IMG/VR virus record: IMGVR_UViG_3300026114_000163
Location: 1 to 24,625 of that record
Reading direction: 5' to 3' (one strand)
Origin: a virus
Length of the DNA stretch: 24,625 bases
In this document: in pieces, positions 16,108 through 24,052 of the stretch
How positions within the stretch are numbered: the stretch's first letter is position 1
How the letters are laid out: every line of letters begins with the position of its first letter
Notes under the pieces: generated by a model
The model's input: only the letters and a program-made list of their open reading frames with translations
Told to the model about the DNA's origin: nothing
Databases searched by the model: none
Position numbers and translations under genes: made by a program

Positions 16108-16779
16108 TTAATTCAAAGCCCAAGCACGTTCTTGACACCACCAACATACACCGCAAGTTGTTTTATTGCTATCGAGATTAGTACATGAATAGGTTATGTC
16201 TAAAAGGCTCATAATTCCAAACTGTTTATAACATTCTATAATAAACTTTTTGTTAACAAATTTGAACGGTGCTAAGTAATCATCTACTCTTTCAATTTCG
16301 TGCCATAAATGGTATCCTGGTAATCGTTTTACGCTCAGCCCATCTTCTTGTTTGATAAAATTTTGTTGAACTTCTAACGGCGGTCCCATTGACACTCCGT
16401 TCATTACTAAATCCACAACTTTATATTTCTCTAATCTGTTAAGTAAGGATGCAATATACGTATTTTTATTATTATTTTGATTACCTTGGGTATTAAAAAC
16501 TGTAGAAATTGGCCACTGTAAATCAACGTCTGGAAAAGATCTTTGAATATAATGCACAATATCAATTACAGCATTAGAATCGGTAGGAGCCCATAAATCG
16601 TATCCATTATAGGGCTGTATGGTGATATTCAAGTTTTTGGCATAACTAGTTTTTGCAAGAATGTAACATAACAACGTGCTATCGGCACCTCCCGACATTG
16701 ATAGTCCAAGAGTTTTATTTCTAAAAACTTTTTTTTTAGACATGACCTGTATTGTGCCGAATTTATTTTTATAACGCAT
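16108..16779 (-). CDS. Stand-alone QueC-like PP-loop ATPase
   Basis: 223 residues, about QueC length. The PP-loop is SGGADS (29-34). The zinc-type cysteines are C199, C209, C212 and C215 in TTCGVCWWCQERAWALN, at the extreme C-terminus. It shares extended similarity with the N-terminal half of the fusion at 13102-15333: FVNKKF...SLLDITYSC against NVNKKF...SLFPLTRSC, and YDLWAPTD against RDLNAPLD. They are therefore paralogues. The family reaction is ATP activation of a carboxylate and addition of ammonia; the substrate here need not be carboxy-deazaguanine. The start overlaps the DegT gene by 11 bases. An alternative ATG at 16743 with AGG upstream would remove 12 residues. Confidence 0.75.
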   Translation of the reverse strand: MRYKNKFGTIQVMSKKKVFRNKTLGLSMSGGADSTLLCYILAKTSYAKNLNITIQPYNGYDLWAPTDSNAVIDIVHYIQRSFPDVDLQWPISTVFNTQGNQNNNKNTYIASLLNRLEKYKVVDLVMNGVSMGPPLEVQQNFIKQEDGLSVKRLPGYHLWHEIERVDDYLAPFKFVNKKFIIECYKQFGIMSLLDITYSCTNLDSNKTTCGVCWWCQERAWALN

Positions 16780-17842
16780 CTTTTACTGTTTTAATAACGT
16801 ATTCTACTTCGGAATCATCTAACCATGCGTGAATTGGTAAAGATAATACAGTATCAGAGGCCTGTTTCGATGCTGTACAAAAGTCTTTTCTAAATTCTAT
16901 ATTTTTATACATACTATTTTTGCTTAACGGAGTTTCGTAGTGTATAGATGCTCCAATTGCATTCTTTACTTGTTTTCTTTGGTCTTTATTTTCAAATCTT
17001 ATCACGTACTTGTGATAATTGTGATCAAGTTCTTTGGTTATGTGTTGCGTAACCAAAGGGCAGTTTGCAAATCCGGTGTTATATTTATCTGCAAGTTGCT
17101 GCCTGCGTTTTTGATTATGTTCGGCATCTTGTAGGCGCAATTCTATAATTTTTCCGTTTAAAACATACATACGACTGTTATATCCTAGCATAGAAAAATC
17201 TTTATCCTTGCCGTGTCTACGAATCTTTCTTACAGTGTCTGCAATTTCGTCATTGTCGGTTAAAAATACGCCGCCGCCATTTATTCCAGCAATAACTTTG
17301 TTTGTGTTAAAACTAAAAACGCTGCAGTCGCCGATGGTGCCTGCCGAGATCCCGTTGAGGCTGCTGCCCAAACTTTGCGCAGCATCTTCAACAAATAGTA
17401 TTTTTTTTTCTTTGCAAAATTCTTCAATTTTACTAGTATCAGTCATATTACCGAACAGGTGAGGATATACAATTGCTTTTACTTTGTCTGAATACATGCG
17501 TTTGATGCTGTCTAAAGACATATGATATGAATCTAAATCGATATCACAAAAAACCGGTGTTGCACCTACCATACTGACACAGGCTGAACTGCTTATCCAA
17601 CTAAAGTCTGTAACTAAAACTTCGTCACCTGGGCCAATGCCGTGCGCTAACAAGGAGAAGTGCAACGCATCAGTAGCACTAGAAACACTAACACAATGTT
17701 TACGTCCTATGCGTTGAGCAAATTTATCTTCAAACGAACTGTTGTCTTCATAGTTTGCTTGTGACATAAAATTATTAAATAATTCTTGATATTGTTCTTT
17801 GTTTTCTTTATATTCTCTATCCCAGCCGTCGTAAGGTATCAT
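16769..17842 (-). CDS. DegT/DnrJ/EryC1/StrS-family sugar aminotransferase
   Basis: 357 residues, full length. Key residues: K182 in FSFNTNKVIAGINGGG (PLP Schiff base), VEDAAQSLGS (151-160, with D153 and Q156), and SSATDALHFSLLA (54-66) for phosphate binding; PGDEVLVTDFSW follows the latter. These enzymes transfer an amino group from glutamate to keto-sugars used for O-antigen, capsule or antibiotic sugars. AAGGAG is about 14 bases from the ATG, unusually far, and an in-frame TAA two codons upstream rules out an earlier start. The gene lies between a radical SAM gene and the QueC-like gene. It probably makes an amino sugar for the glycan genes upstream or a precursor for the QueC-like step (inference). 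Confidence 0.9.
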   Translation of the reverse strand: MIPYDGWDREYKENKEQYQELFNNFMSQANYEDNSSFEDKFAQRIGRKHCVSVSSATDALHFSLLAHGIGPGDEVLVTDFSWISSSACVSMVGATPVFCDIDLDSYHMSLDSIKRMYSDKVKAIVYPHLFGNMTDTSKIEEFCKEKKILFVEDAAQSLGSSLNGISAGTIGDCSVFSFNTNKVIAGINGGGVFLTDNDEIADTVRKIRRHGKDKDFSMLGYNSRMYVLNGKIIELRLQDAEHNQKRRQQLADKYNTGFANCPLVTQHITKELDHNYHKYVIRFENKDQRKQVKNAIGASIHYETPLSKNSMYKNIEFRKDFCTASKQASDTVLSLPIHAWLDDSEVEYVIKTVKDAL

Positions 17843-17860
17843 AATTAAATTTAAAACTCC

Positions 17861-18619
17861 TTAATTCGTTAAATTTAAAGATTGCATTTTATCTCTTGAC
17901 ATTCTTTGCCATACTTCTAATGATGCAGATTTATATCCCCAATATTCTTTCTTAACACGTTGCTGAGTGTGTTTTTTATCAGGACTGGTTAATTTAAAAT
18001 CAACGTTTTTCCTAAGTAGAGGACTATCGGGGTTAAATCCTCGGTTCGTATTAATTAACAACAAACTAAAATCTTCTTCTTTTGCAATTTCTATTGCGCG
18101 GTCTACCTCGTGTTCGTTATAACCAAAAATTATGTATTGCCATACAATTACGTGACCCAGATCTCTTCCCTGTTTCATTCTTTGCCAGACTTCTTGAAAA
18201 TCGGAGCCTATTCTATATAACTCACTTTTTTCATCAATGCCGTCTACTCCAAAATACCATGCATTTTCTCCAACACCGTAACTGTAGGCCTCGTCCCACC
18301 ATGCATCGCTTTTGCCGCTACCCACTGTGGCAATTCTCACTGCTTTGCCCTGTCCGTTGCACATTTTTAAAAGATTAAGAAACTTAGGATGGTAAATTGG
18401 GTCTGATATCTGACCACAAAATGTTATACCAAGTTCATAATAATCTAGAATTTTTTTAAATTGCTCTTCTTCTAGGTCAAACGACCGTTTTATTTGTTCT
18501 TGACTTGTTGTTTTTTGTCGAATACATTGAGGGCATCTAAAAATACATCTATGAGAAGCATCTATATTAGGCCTACAAAATCTTTGGTATTTTACATATT
18601 CGTCAGTAATTCTTGCCAT
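17861..18619 (-). CDS. Radical SAM core protein lacking its own auxiliary domain
   Basis: 252 residues. C25-x3-C29-x2-C32 in HRCIFRCPQCIR binds the SAM cluster. FCGQISDPIYHP (67-78) takes the place of the GGEP region, as in several phage radical SAM proteins. AWYFGVDGID and VWQYIIFGYNEHEVDRA match later barrel strands. There are no Cys clusters beyond residue 90. The preceding gene (18603-18953), overlapping by 17 bases, encodes a separate Cys-rich protein that looks like the missing auxiliary-cluster domain. The two probably act as a pair. Substrate unknown. Confidence 0.8.
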   Translation of the reverse strand: MARITDEYVKYQRFCRPNIDASHRCIFRCPQCIRQKTTSQEQIKRSFDLEEEQFKKILDYYELGITFCGQISDPIYHPKFLNLLKMCNGQGKAVRIATVGSGKSDAWWDEAYSYGVGENAWYFGVDGIDEKSELYRIGSDFQEVWQRMKQGRDLGHVIVWQYIIFGYNEHEVDRAIEIAKEEDFSLLLINTNRGFNPDSPLLRKNVDFKLTSPDKKHTQQRVKKEYWGYKSASLEVWQRMSRDKMQSLNLTN

Positions 18620-18953
18620 TTGCTTGATCTCTAACTTCTATTTTTTCTTCTTTTTTAACTTCATCCATATCTACGTTAACGCCGCACTTCTTTTTACACA
18701 TATAAGAAGCGTCTTGAGGTCTATTAATTAATGTCTGAAAAAAGTTTTCCCATTGTTCAGACTTAAAAATATCTTCTAGCGAGTTGTTATTAGATAACAG
18801 TAATTCATCATCTTTTAATCCGCATGCCTTTACATACCTGTAGACCGGCGGGTCGTCCATCCAACAACACGGAAGCATAAATCCGTCAGATGTGTATGCT
18901 GCTCCTTTGTTGTCTTTTTTACCAAATGCCAAACACTTAGGTTCAATTTTCAT
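18603..18953 (-). CDS. Stand-alone twitch/SPASM-like Fe-S auxiliary protein
   Basis: 116 residues with six cysteines: C7 (PKCLAFG), C29-C30 (GFMLPCCWMD), C44, C86 and C90 (YMCKKKCG). The sequence order G-AAYTSDGFMLPCCW, a SLEDIFKSEQWENFF helix, then CxxxC is that of the C-terminal auxiliary [4Fe-4S] domain of twitch/SPASM radical SAM enzymes. There is no SAM-cluster CxxxCxxC. The C-terminal 25 residues are charged. AGAGGA lies about 6 bases from the ATG, which overlaps the previous stop (ATGA). It overlaps the radical SAM core gene downstream, which it probably serves in trans. Confidence 0.7.
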   Translation of the reverse strand: MKIEPKCLAFGKKDNKGAAYTSDGFMLPCCWMDDPPVYRYVKACGLKDDELLLSNNNSLEDIFKSEQWENFFQTLINRPQDASYMCKKKCGVNVDMDEVKKEEKIEVRDQANGKNY

Positions 18954-19801
18954 GCATTGTCCTCTATAATTTTAAATATTGGCGATACGTCTGGTTCTTT
19001 GATACTTCTATTCCAGTAAACGCTACCGCCGTCGACTAAGGATTTATCTCTCTGATAGATTACGTTTTTTCCAAAGTATCTACATTCTTGAAATATTCTA
19101 GGTGCTGGATCAAATGTATTTTTTGTATAAACATAAGTTTCAAACATTCCTAACAAATCATCTACAGGTGCAAATACATTATTGTTTTTTGAATCAATAT
19201 ATTTCTCATTATAGGTTAATATACCGTGATTAGGATATTGGTCTATTATATCTTGTATTGTTGCATAGTATTTGTCATTTGTTCCAAGGAATAGGTGCTC
19301 GAACTGTATATTGTTTGTTACGGGTTTATGTATATCAAAATTGATTGTTTTTTCAAAGTGTTCACCTACGCCGTTAGGATATACTTCGTGGTCGCAAAGA
19401 TCAAATATTCTATATGGTGCAAAAAAAGAAACTGCTTTGGGATATATGGTAGGATGATTTTCTGAATACACAGATATTAACTTATGCGAAAATAATCTTT
19501 TAAGAGAACTTTGCTGTGTTTCTGTATAATTATCAAAATCTATGTAAGCCAGACTCATTTGACTTCGGCCCATAATCAGAGAAAAATCTTGCTTTCTCGG
19601 TGCTACACTGTCAAATTCAATATCTTGACAGTGAATATATTTGTTTTTTATTGCCATAATATAGTCAGATGGTAGAAATTTTCTATTACATATCACTATA
19701 ACCCTTGCATTGATTCCTAGTGATTTAAGATAAGAACTATACTCGTAACTATAGTAAAATAGGCCGTCGCAAGGTTTACTGGTACAAACTATATTAATCA
19801 T
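18950..19801 (-). CDS. Glycosyltransferase-like protein (GT-B fold, GT4-like)
   Basis: About 283 residues. The start MINIVCTSKPCDGLFYYSYE and SYLKSLGINARVIVIC fit the first Rossmann half of GT-B glycosyltransferases. The C-terminal half has FETYVYTKNTFDPAPRIFQE (positions ~230-250) followed by YFGKNVIYQ, like the donor-binding region where an acidic residue sits before an E-x7-E type helix. The frame continues upstream only from a TTG (19831). I chose the ATG at 19801, which overlaps the preceding gene by 8 bases. Donor and acceptor are unknown. Confidence 0.6.
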   Translation of the reverse strand: MINIVCTSKPCDGLFYYSYEYSSYLKSLGINARVIVICNRKFLPSDYIMAIKNKYIHCQDIEFDSVAPRKQDFSLIMGRSQMSLAYIDFDNYTETQQSSLKRLFSHKLISVYSENHPTIYPKAVSFFAPYRIFDLCDHEVYPNGVGEHFEKTINFDIHKPVTNNIQFEHLFLGTNDKYYATIQDIIDQYPNHGILTYNEKYIDSKNNNVFAPVDDLLGMFETYVYTKNTFDPAPRIFQECRYFGKNVIYQRDKSLVDGGSVYWNRSIKEPDVSPIFKIIEDNA

Positions 19802-20474
19802 TGTTTTCAAAATAAAATTTAAGCCACTCAAAGTCGTTTATTTTTTGTAACTCGATAATGTTGTCTTTGTTTTCTTCACCGAATTTTCTACCTTCTTTGG
19901 CGCCTTTTATAGCATCTATGCCAAACGGTCGATTGACACCTTGATTACACCATGTTTCTAAACGTTCAAATGTTTCTGAATTAAGTTGTCTATCTATTGT
20001 TTGGCTAGCAAGTTTCGCACACTCTCTAAAACCAGATCGCCAAGCACTAAATGAATCAGTATTGAACGCTGTTATATTTGATGTTTGTTCGACTGCTCGA
20101 AAACTATTGGATATACTAGTTGTCATATCCGCTCTAGAAGTATCCATTTTTATAGTTTTGGTTCTTGGAAGCAGTTTTACACCTCCATACCCGTACACGA
20201 GATCATTTACAGGATTTTGAGAATTCCACACATGAACAGTGTCTAAATTATATTCGTCTACTTCGTAATCAAATGAAAAGTCATCCAACAGTTCAGCATC
20301 AGCATCTACTACCCAAAACATTTTTGTAAAACATCGCTTTGCGGCTTTGATATGTGCTTGGTGTATTCCTTTTACACCGTCTACTCTTTTTGCAGAAGGA
20401 AAACGAGATTTTAAAAGTTCCCAGTTTTTATCTGCGTTTGATTCATTATAAGATATAAACACAATGTCATACAT
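19794..20474 (-). CDS. GT2-like (GT-A) glycosyltransferase
   Basis: 226 residues. IVFISYNES at the start is a GT-A first strand. The metal and nucleotide-sugar motif is D57-A-D59 in FWVVDADAELLDDF. VHVWNSQNPVNDLVYGYGGVKLLP matches a family frequent in marine T4-like phages. The C-terminal part has FRAVEQTSNITAFN and SAWRSGFRECAKLA, probably acceptor binding. No Shine-Dalgarno is visible. The 22-base gap before it is very AT-rich (TATATAATAG) and may hold a weak promoter. Confidence 0.75.
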   Translation of the reverse strand: MYDIVFISYNESNADKNWELLKSRFPSAKRVDGVKGIHQAHIKAAKRCFTKMFWVVDADAELLDDFSFDYEVDEYNLDTVHVWNSQNPVNDLVYGYGGVKLLPRTKTIKMDTSRADMTTSISNSFRAVEQTSNITAFNTDSFSAWRSGFRECAKLASQTIDRQLNSETFERLETWCNQGVNRPFGIDAIKGAKEGRKFGEENKDNIIELQKINDFEWLKFYFENND

Positions 20475-20496
20475 ATTACTATTATATATTAAAACT

Positions 20497-21720
20497 TTAT
20501 CTTTGTCTAGTATTACCGTAGTGTATTACTCGGCTAACCGAACTTGAGAATTTTCGCCAGGGATCTATCACAATACTGAAAGGAGGAATTGGACAATAAA
20601 TCTCGTCTCGAGTTTTTGTTTCTGTGTAATCATAGGTTACTGAGGCAGAGTGTGCCATAAGAAACACACCAGGTTCTGTAGGTTGATAATCGTCGCCTGT
20701 ATAAGGATCTATATAGGTAGGTTTAATTCCTGCTTCTTGTACGTAGTGTCCTACTAGTAAACTGTATGATCCGTCTGTGTAAGGAACTTGTGGCTTATAT
20801 GCTTTGCCGTGTATGTATATGGGCATGTTATTTTCATTTGCGTGCTTTACTAGTTCGAGAGCAAGATTTTTTGCTTGTATCTCTCTCGCACTCATAATAG
20901 CATCAAATAAGTCATAGCCTAGACCAAGTTCCTGCGCCATATAACGTAGAGCGATGTTATCTCTAGGATGGCAGGCGCCTCCGTCCCCCATGCCTGCTGT
21001 CATGTACTGTGGCGACATTATACGTTTGGTAGAATTAGCAAGTGCTTCTGTTACTACATCCACGTTGATATTTTTTTGTTTTTCTGCAACGTCCTGTATC
21101 ATGTTAACTAGAGATATTTTTGTAGAAATAAAAGTATTGTAAAAGACCTTGATACATTCACACTCGTCATAGGTACCGACAACTGTAGAAGGATTGTTTT
21201 CCATGACAGTATCATAAAATTCTTTTAACTGTTTAGCGTCTCCTGTTTCAGATCCGTCGTCGGTGCCAATCATTATCATTTCTGGATTGACCATGTCCCA
21301 GCCAACAGATCCCATTGCTATAAGATAGGGGTTATAAACAAATCTTGTATTAGTTATGATTGGTGTGAATTCTCTTCTCGTAGTGCCAGGTAATACAGTA
21401 GATATTAACACCAACAGTTGGTCTTGGTTCATGTGTTTGTCTGCTTCTTCGAGAACAGACTTCACAGTATCATAGGAGAAGTCTTTTGGCGACAAATGGT
21501 TAGTAGGAGCACTTCCGTCATAGTCAGCATCATGTGGTGTGGGAACTGCTACAAACACAATATTACAGCCTTGCACACATTCTTGAATATTGTAGGTAAA
21601 GTCAACAAGGTCGCTGTCAAGAGGATCAAGGTCGTATCCTTTCACAGTGTGGCCCTTCTTTGCAATTTCTTCAGCACAAGGCAAACCCAGTTTACCTACT
21701 CCGATATATCCTATATTCAT
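20497..21720 (-). CDS. UDP-glucose/GDP-mannose 6-dehydrogenase family
   Basis: 407 residues. N-terminal NAD-binding GxGxxG at 7-12 (GYIGVGKLGLP), VAVPTPHD (57-64), STVLPGTTR (107-115) and YNPYLIAMGS; a central helix with K191 and N195 (ECIKVFYNTFISTKISLVN); and the catalytic C250 in GGACHPRDN. The family oxidises the C6 hydroxyl of a nucleotide sugar to a carboxylate with two NAD+. Here HPRD replaces the more usual FPKD. The C-terminal Rossmann half (IYIHGKAYKP onward) is shorter than in bacterial Ugd. AAAGGAG is 7 bases from the ATG. It gives a uronic acid donor that the neighbouring glycosyltransferases could use (inference). Confidence 0.85.
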   Translation of the reverse strand: MNIGYIGVGKLGLPCAEEIAKKGHTVKGYDLDPLDSDLVDFTYNIQECVQGCNIVFVAVPTPHDADYDGSAPTNHLSPKDFSYDTVKSVLEEADKHMNQDQLLVLISTVLPGTTRREFTPIITNTRFVYNPYLIAMGSVGWDMVNPEMIMIGTDDGSETGDAKQLKEFYDTVMENNPSTVVGTYDECECIKVFYNTFISTKISLVNMIQDVAEKQKNINVDVVTEALANSTKRIMSPQYMTAGMGDGGACHPRDNIALRYMAQELGLGYDLFDAIMSAREIQAKNLALELVKHANENNMPIYIHGKAYKPQVPYTDGSYSLLVGHYVQEAGIKPTYIDPYTGDDYQPTEPGVFLMAHSASVTYDYTETKTRDEIYCPIPPFSIVIDPWRKFSSSVSRVIHYGNTRQR

Positions 21721-21735
21721 CCAGACTCCTTTAAC

Positions 21736-22761
21736 CTATTTACAGGTGTTATTCAATTTGACTTCGAAGTCTGAAAATCTTTGTCTATTTTGTTTAGCCA
21801 CTTCTAGAAAAAGTCGTTTGTTTTCCTTTAATCTTGGCAGGAGTTTTTTAAAGAGCAAATTTAGATTTGCTCTTTTTAGGTCTTCAACTATTCCAACGAT
21901 CCATTCTATTCTATCTGTGTGATATTTTCCCAAATAACCTTTACCAAAAATATCATCGAATGTATCAAATCCCCATTCGTGTAATTTTTCGTAAACAGCA
22001 TCGTCTCCGAGAATAACAAAAGGACGCATTCCTATAATAGGCTTAAAGGTCTTTTCACTAATAAAAACATCTGTATGCACAGTCGTTTCAGTAACAATGT
22101 TTAAAAAATGCGAATTCCAATACTCGGATGAACCAAGACCAGTAATGTCATTGGTAATTCCTCCGGCATTTCCTGCTACTGCTAAATTGCCTTCTTGATT
22201 TTCTATATCCTTTTGTAAAGTGATAGGAACAGATAAGCCTTTATAATCCCACGGAACAGGCTTAGGGTGCTTGCCTAGGCTGATGAATCCTTGTTTATCT
22301 AGATTTTTATCGTAAAGTTTTCTTACCAGTTCTATTCTGTGTTCATGTGGCTTTCTATTAAGGCACATGAACAATTGCATGTCTTTGTTGACGTTAGTGC
22401 AGTCAAACTTTTCAAAACTGCTAATATGTTCAAAAACAAAATCCATCCAAAAACTAAAATAATATCCGTTATTATAATTTCCGAAATAGATTAAATTTTT
22501 GGCGTTTTCTTTAATATAGTTATTAGGTTCCTGCCTGCATATTCTATTTTCCCAGTCTACAGTGCTGTAGCATAATATTAAATTAGGTTGACTTTGTATT
22601 ATTCTTTTGAGATCAGAATCTAATTCAATCCAAGTTGTATTGATAAACGCAGCATTGTTAGATAATTTTTTAAGTATCTGTTCTTTGATTTTTTTATCAT
22701 GCAGACCAGTAATGTGAACACCATCAAACCCCTTATCGTATATCATTTGACTATCTTGCAT
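21736..22761 (-). CDS. Phage glycosyltransferase-like protein with SEKTFKP motif
   Basis: 341 residues. FMCLNRKPHEHRIELVRKLY (131-150) and SLGKHPKPVPWDY, then NIVTETTVHTDVFISEKTFK (221-240), PIIGMRPFVILGDD and LHEWGFDTFDDIF. The TE...SEK.FKP..G.RPF block resembles the donor-binding half of GT10 (fucosyltransferase-type) GT-B enzymes (T/SEK.F.......P). The N-terminal 110 residues are variable. It shares the block with the next gene, suggesting paralogues. It overlaps the upstream gene by 11 bases; no clear Shine-Dalgarno. A strong hairpin lies inside its 3' part. The sugar donor is not known. Confidence 0.65.
   Translation of the reverse strand: MQDSQMIYDKGFDGVHITGLHDKKIKEQILKKLSNNAAFINTTWIELDSDLKRIIQSQPNLILCYSTVDWENRICRQEPNNYIKENAKNLIYFGNYNNGYYFSFWMDFVFEHISSFEKFDCTNVNKDMQLFMCLNRKPHEHRIELVRKLYDKNLDKQGFISLGKHPKPVPWDYKGLSVPITLQKDIENQEGNLAVAGNAGGITNDITGLGSSEYWNSHFLNIVTETTVHTDVFISEKTFKPIIGMRPFVILGDDAVYEKLHEWGFDTFDDIFGKGYLGKYHTDRIEWIVGIVEDLKRANLNLLFKKLLPRLKENKRLFLEVAKQNRQRFSDFEVKLNNTCK
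21737..21744 (-). promoter_or_regulatory. Possible late promoter, one mismatch (TGTAAATA)
   Basis: The minus strand reads TGTAAATAGGTTAAAGGAG before the ATG of the sugar dehydrogenase. One base differs from NATAAATA, but the spacing to the Shine-Dalgarno resembles the three better matches in this window. It overlaps the last codons of the preceding gene. Confidence 0.25.
21850..21877 (+). terminator. Perfect 11-bp hairpin plus T-tract inside a coding region
   Basis: On the plus strand AAAGAGCAAAT - TTAG - ATTTGCTCTTT (21850-21875) folds without mismatch and continues to TTTTT (21873-21877). This looks like an intrinsic terminator for plus-strand, antisense transcription. On the minus (coding) strand the same stem is followed by A residues, so it would not act as a classical terminator there. 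It lies in codons for about residues 296-304 of the glycosyltransferase-like protein. Confidence 0.35.
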
Positions 22762-24052
22762 TTCTATCTAACCATGCAAATGTTTCCAACCATTGTTTTT
22801 TTCCATTGAGGCTGAAAAACAGATTTCTATTATGAATTAACTTATCTTGGAAATAGTCACTGTAATAGATATCATGTAGTTTTTTCTCAGGCATGTTAAC
22901 AACGTTTTGAATATTATCAATGATTAATTTTGTTCTCAATTTGAGATTTTGTTCTTTATCGTACGATTCGTCAAATAACTCAGGAAATGTTTCGTATCCG
23001 CAAGATCTTAAATATCTAAGAAAACCAGGACAAGCAGCAACAATAAAAGGATGATATTGAACCATAGGTTGGTATATTTTTTCTGTAACAAATAATACAT
23101 TTTGCTCTGTATTGTCATAGGTTGTTTCTGTTACAAATGAAAAGTAGCTGTCTGTAAAATGTTTAGATATTAACATTCTCTGGTTTAAGCCTTCTCCTAT
23201 AGAATCTTTATCATAATCTAGAATGTAAGGAGCATTTGCTAAAAACTCTTCTGCATGACGAATTATTTTATTGTTGAATTTATTATTATATGAATATTTT
23301 CTTATAATATCTTTACAAGAATCTTTATTAGGGTTGTTATATCTATTTAACCAACTATAATAAGAAAGTTCTAGTAAGCCACGTCTTTTTAATTCTGCAG
23401 CAAAATATATTCTATGATCACGAGGATTGGCATTTTTAAAAATAAAACGTTTATTTTTAGTTTGGTGTAAGTTCTTTCTACGGTGTTCGTTGTTAACAAA
23501 TATTGCCCCATGTCCATCTTTTTCTAAAAGTCTACATTCGTTATGATAAGTTGCTTCGAAAGAGTTTAGACCATACACATTTATTTTGTTTAATCCATTT
23601 TTTATATATTTTCCATAGTTTTCTTGAATATTCAAGTCGCCGAAAACAAAAAATACTTTTTTATCAGGTATTTTTAATTCTTTTAAGCAGTAATCAATGA
23701 TATCTATAAATCTTGGAAAACTTAGAGGAAATCCTTCATTTGGAAACCAAAGAAGAAGATTAAGTTTTGAACTTGTATTTTGCAATAATTGTAAAACATC
23801 ATTATCTATCCATGTAAAAACATTTTGCCAAATAGTTGCTTGATCAATCCAATCAATTTCGATATGATAAAATGCTTTTTCACCTTTGTATGTTTCTTTA
23901 GTTACCTTTCTAATAGGAATTTTAAGATAAGACGAATATTCTGATATGAACGTAGGTTTAACACTTTTAAAATTGTACTCTTCTGTACTCCTTAAATGAT
24001 AGGGTATTGAATTGGGTATTCGAATATCAGTTTGATAGTAGAGAGTAATCAA
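22751..24052 (-). CDS. Phage glycosyltransferase-like protein, larger paralogue (TTG start)
   Basis: 433 residues. SFVTETTYD (305-313), VLFVTEKIYQPMVQYHPFIV (319-338) and LRSCGYETFPELFDESYD (348-365) correspond to the TE...SEK.FKP block of the gene at 21736-22761. This supports a shared GT-B-like donor domain. The N-terminal 200 residues differ and contain FFVFGDLNIQENYGKYIK and NVYGLNSFE. The only plausible start is TTG at 24052: it overlaps the previous TGA (TTGA) and has GGAGAG 7 bases upstream, as good a site as for the ATG genes. The region is conspicuously AT-rich. Donor and acceptor unknown. Confidence 0.65.
   Translation of the reverse strand: MITLYYQTDIRIPNSIPYHLRSTEEYNFKSVKPTFISEYSSYLKIPIRKVTKETYKGEKAFYHIEIDWIDQATIWQNVFTWIDNDVLQLLQNTSSKLNLLLWFPNEGFPLSFPRFIDIIDYCLKELKIPDKKVFFVFGDLNIQENYGKYIKNGLNKINVYGLNSFEATYHNECRLLEKDGHGAIFVNNEHRRKNLHQTKNKRFIFKNANPRDHRIYFAAELKRRGLLELSYYSWLNRYNNPNKDSCKDIIRKYSYNNKFNNKIIRHAEEFLANAPYILDYDKDSIGEGLNQRMLISKHFTDSYFSFVTETTYDNTEQNVLFVTEKIYQPMVQYHPFIVAACPGFLRYLRSCGYETFPELFDESYDKEQNLKLRTKLIIDNIQNVVNMPEKKLHDIYYSDYFQDKLIHNRNLFFSLNGKKQWLETFAWLDRNAR

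Noticed and set aside
13102-16779. WbpG-type N-acetyl sugar amidotransferase identity for the PP-loop proteins
   Set aside because: The cysteines lie at the C-terminal side of the PP-loop domain in the QueC pattern, not in the N-terminal arrangement I expect for WbpG proteins.
13102-18619. Standard 7-deazaguanine DNA modification pathway
   Set aside because: No QueD, FolE, DpdA or tRNA-guanine transglycosylase-like gene is visible in the window, and the neighbours suggest other chemistry.
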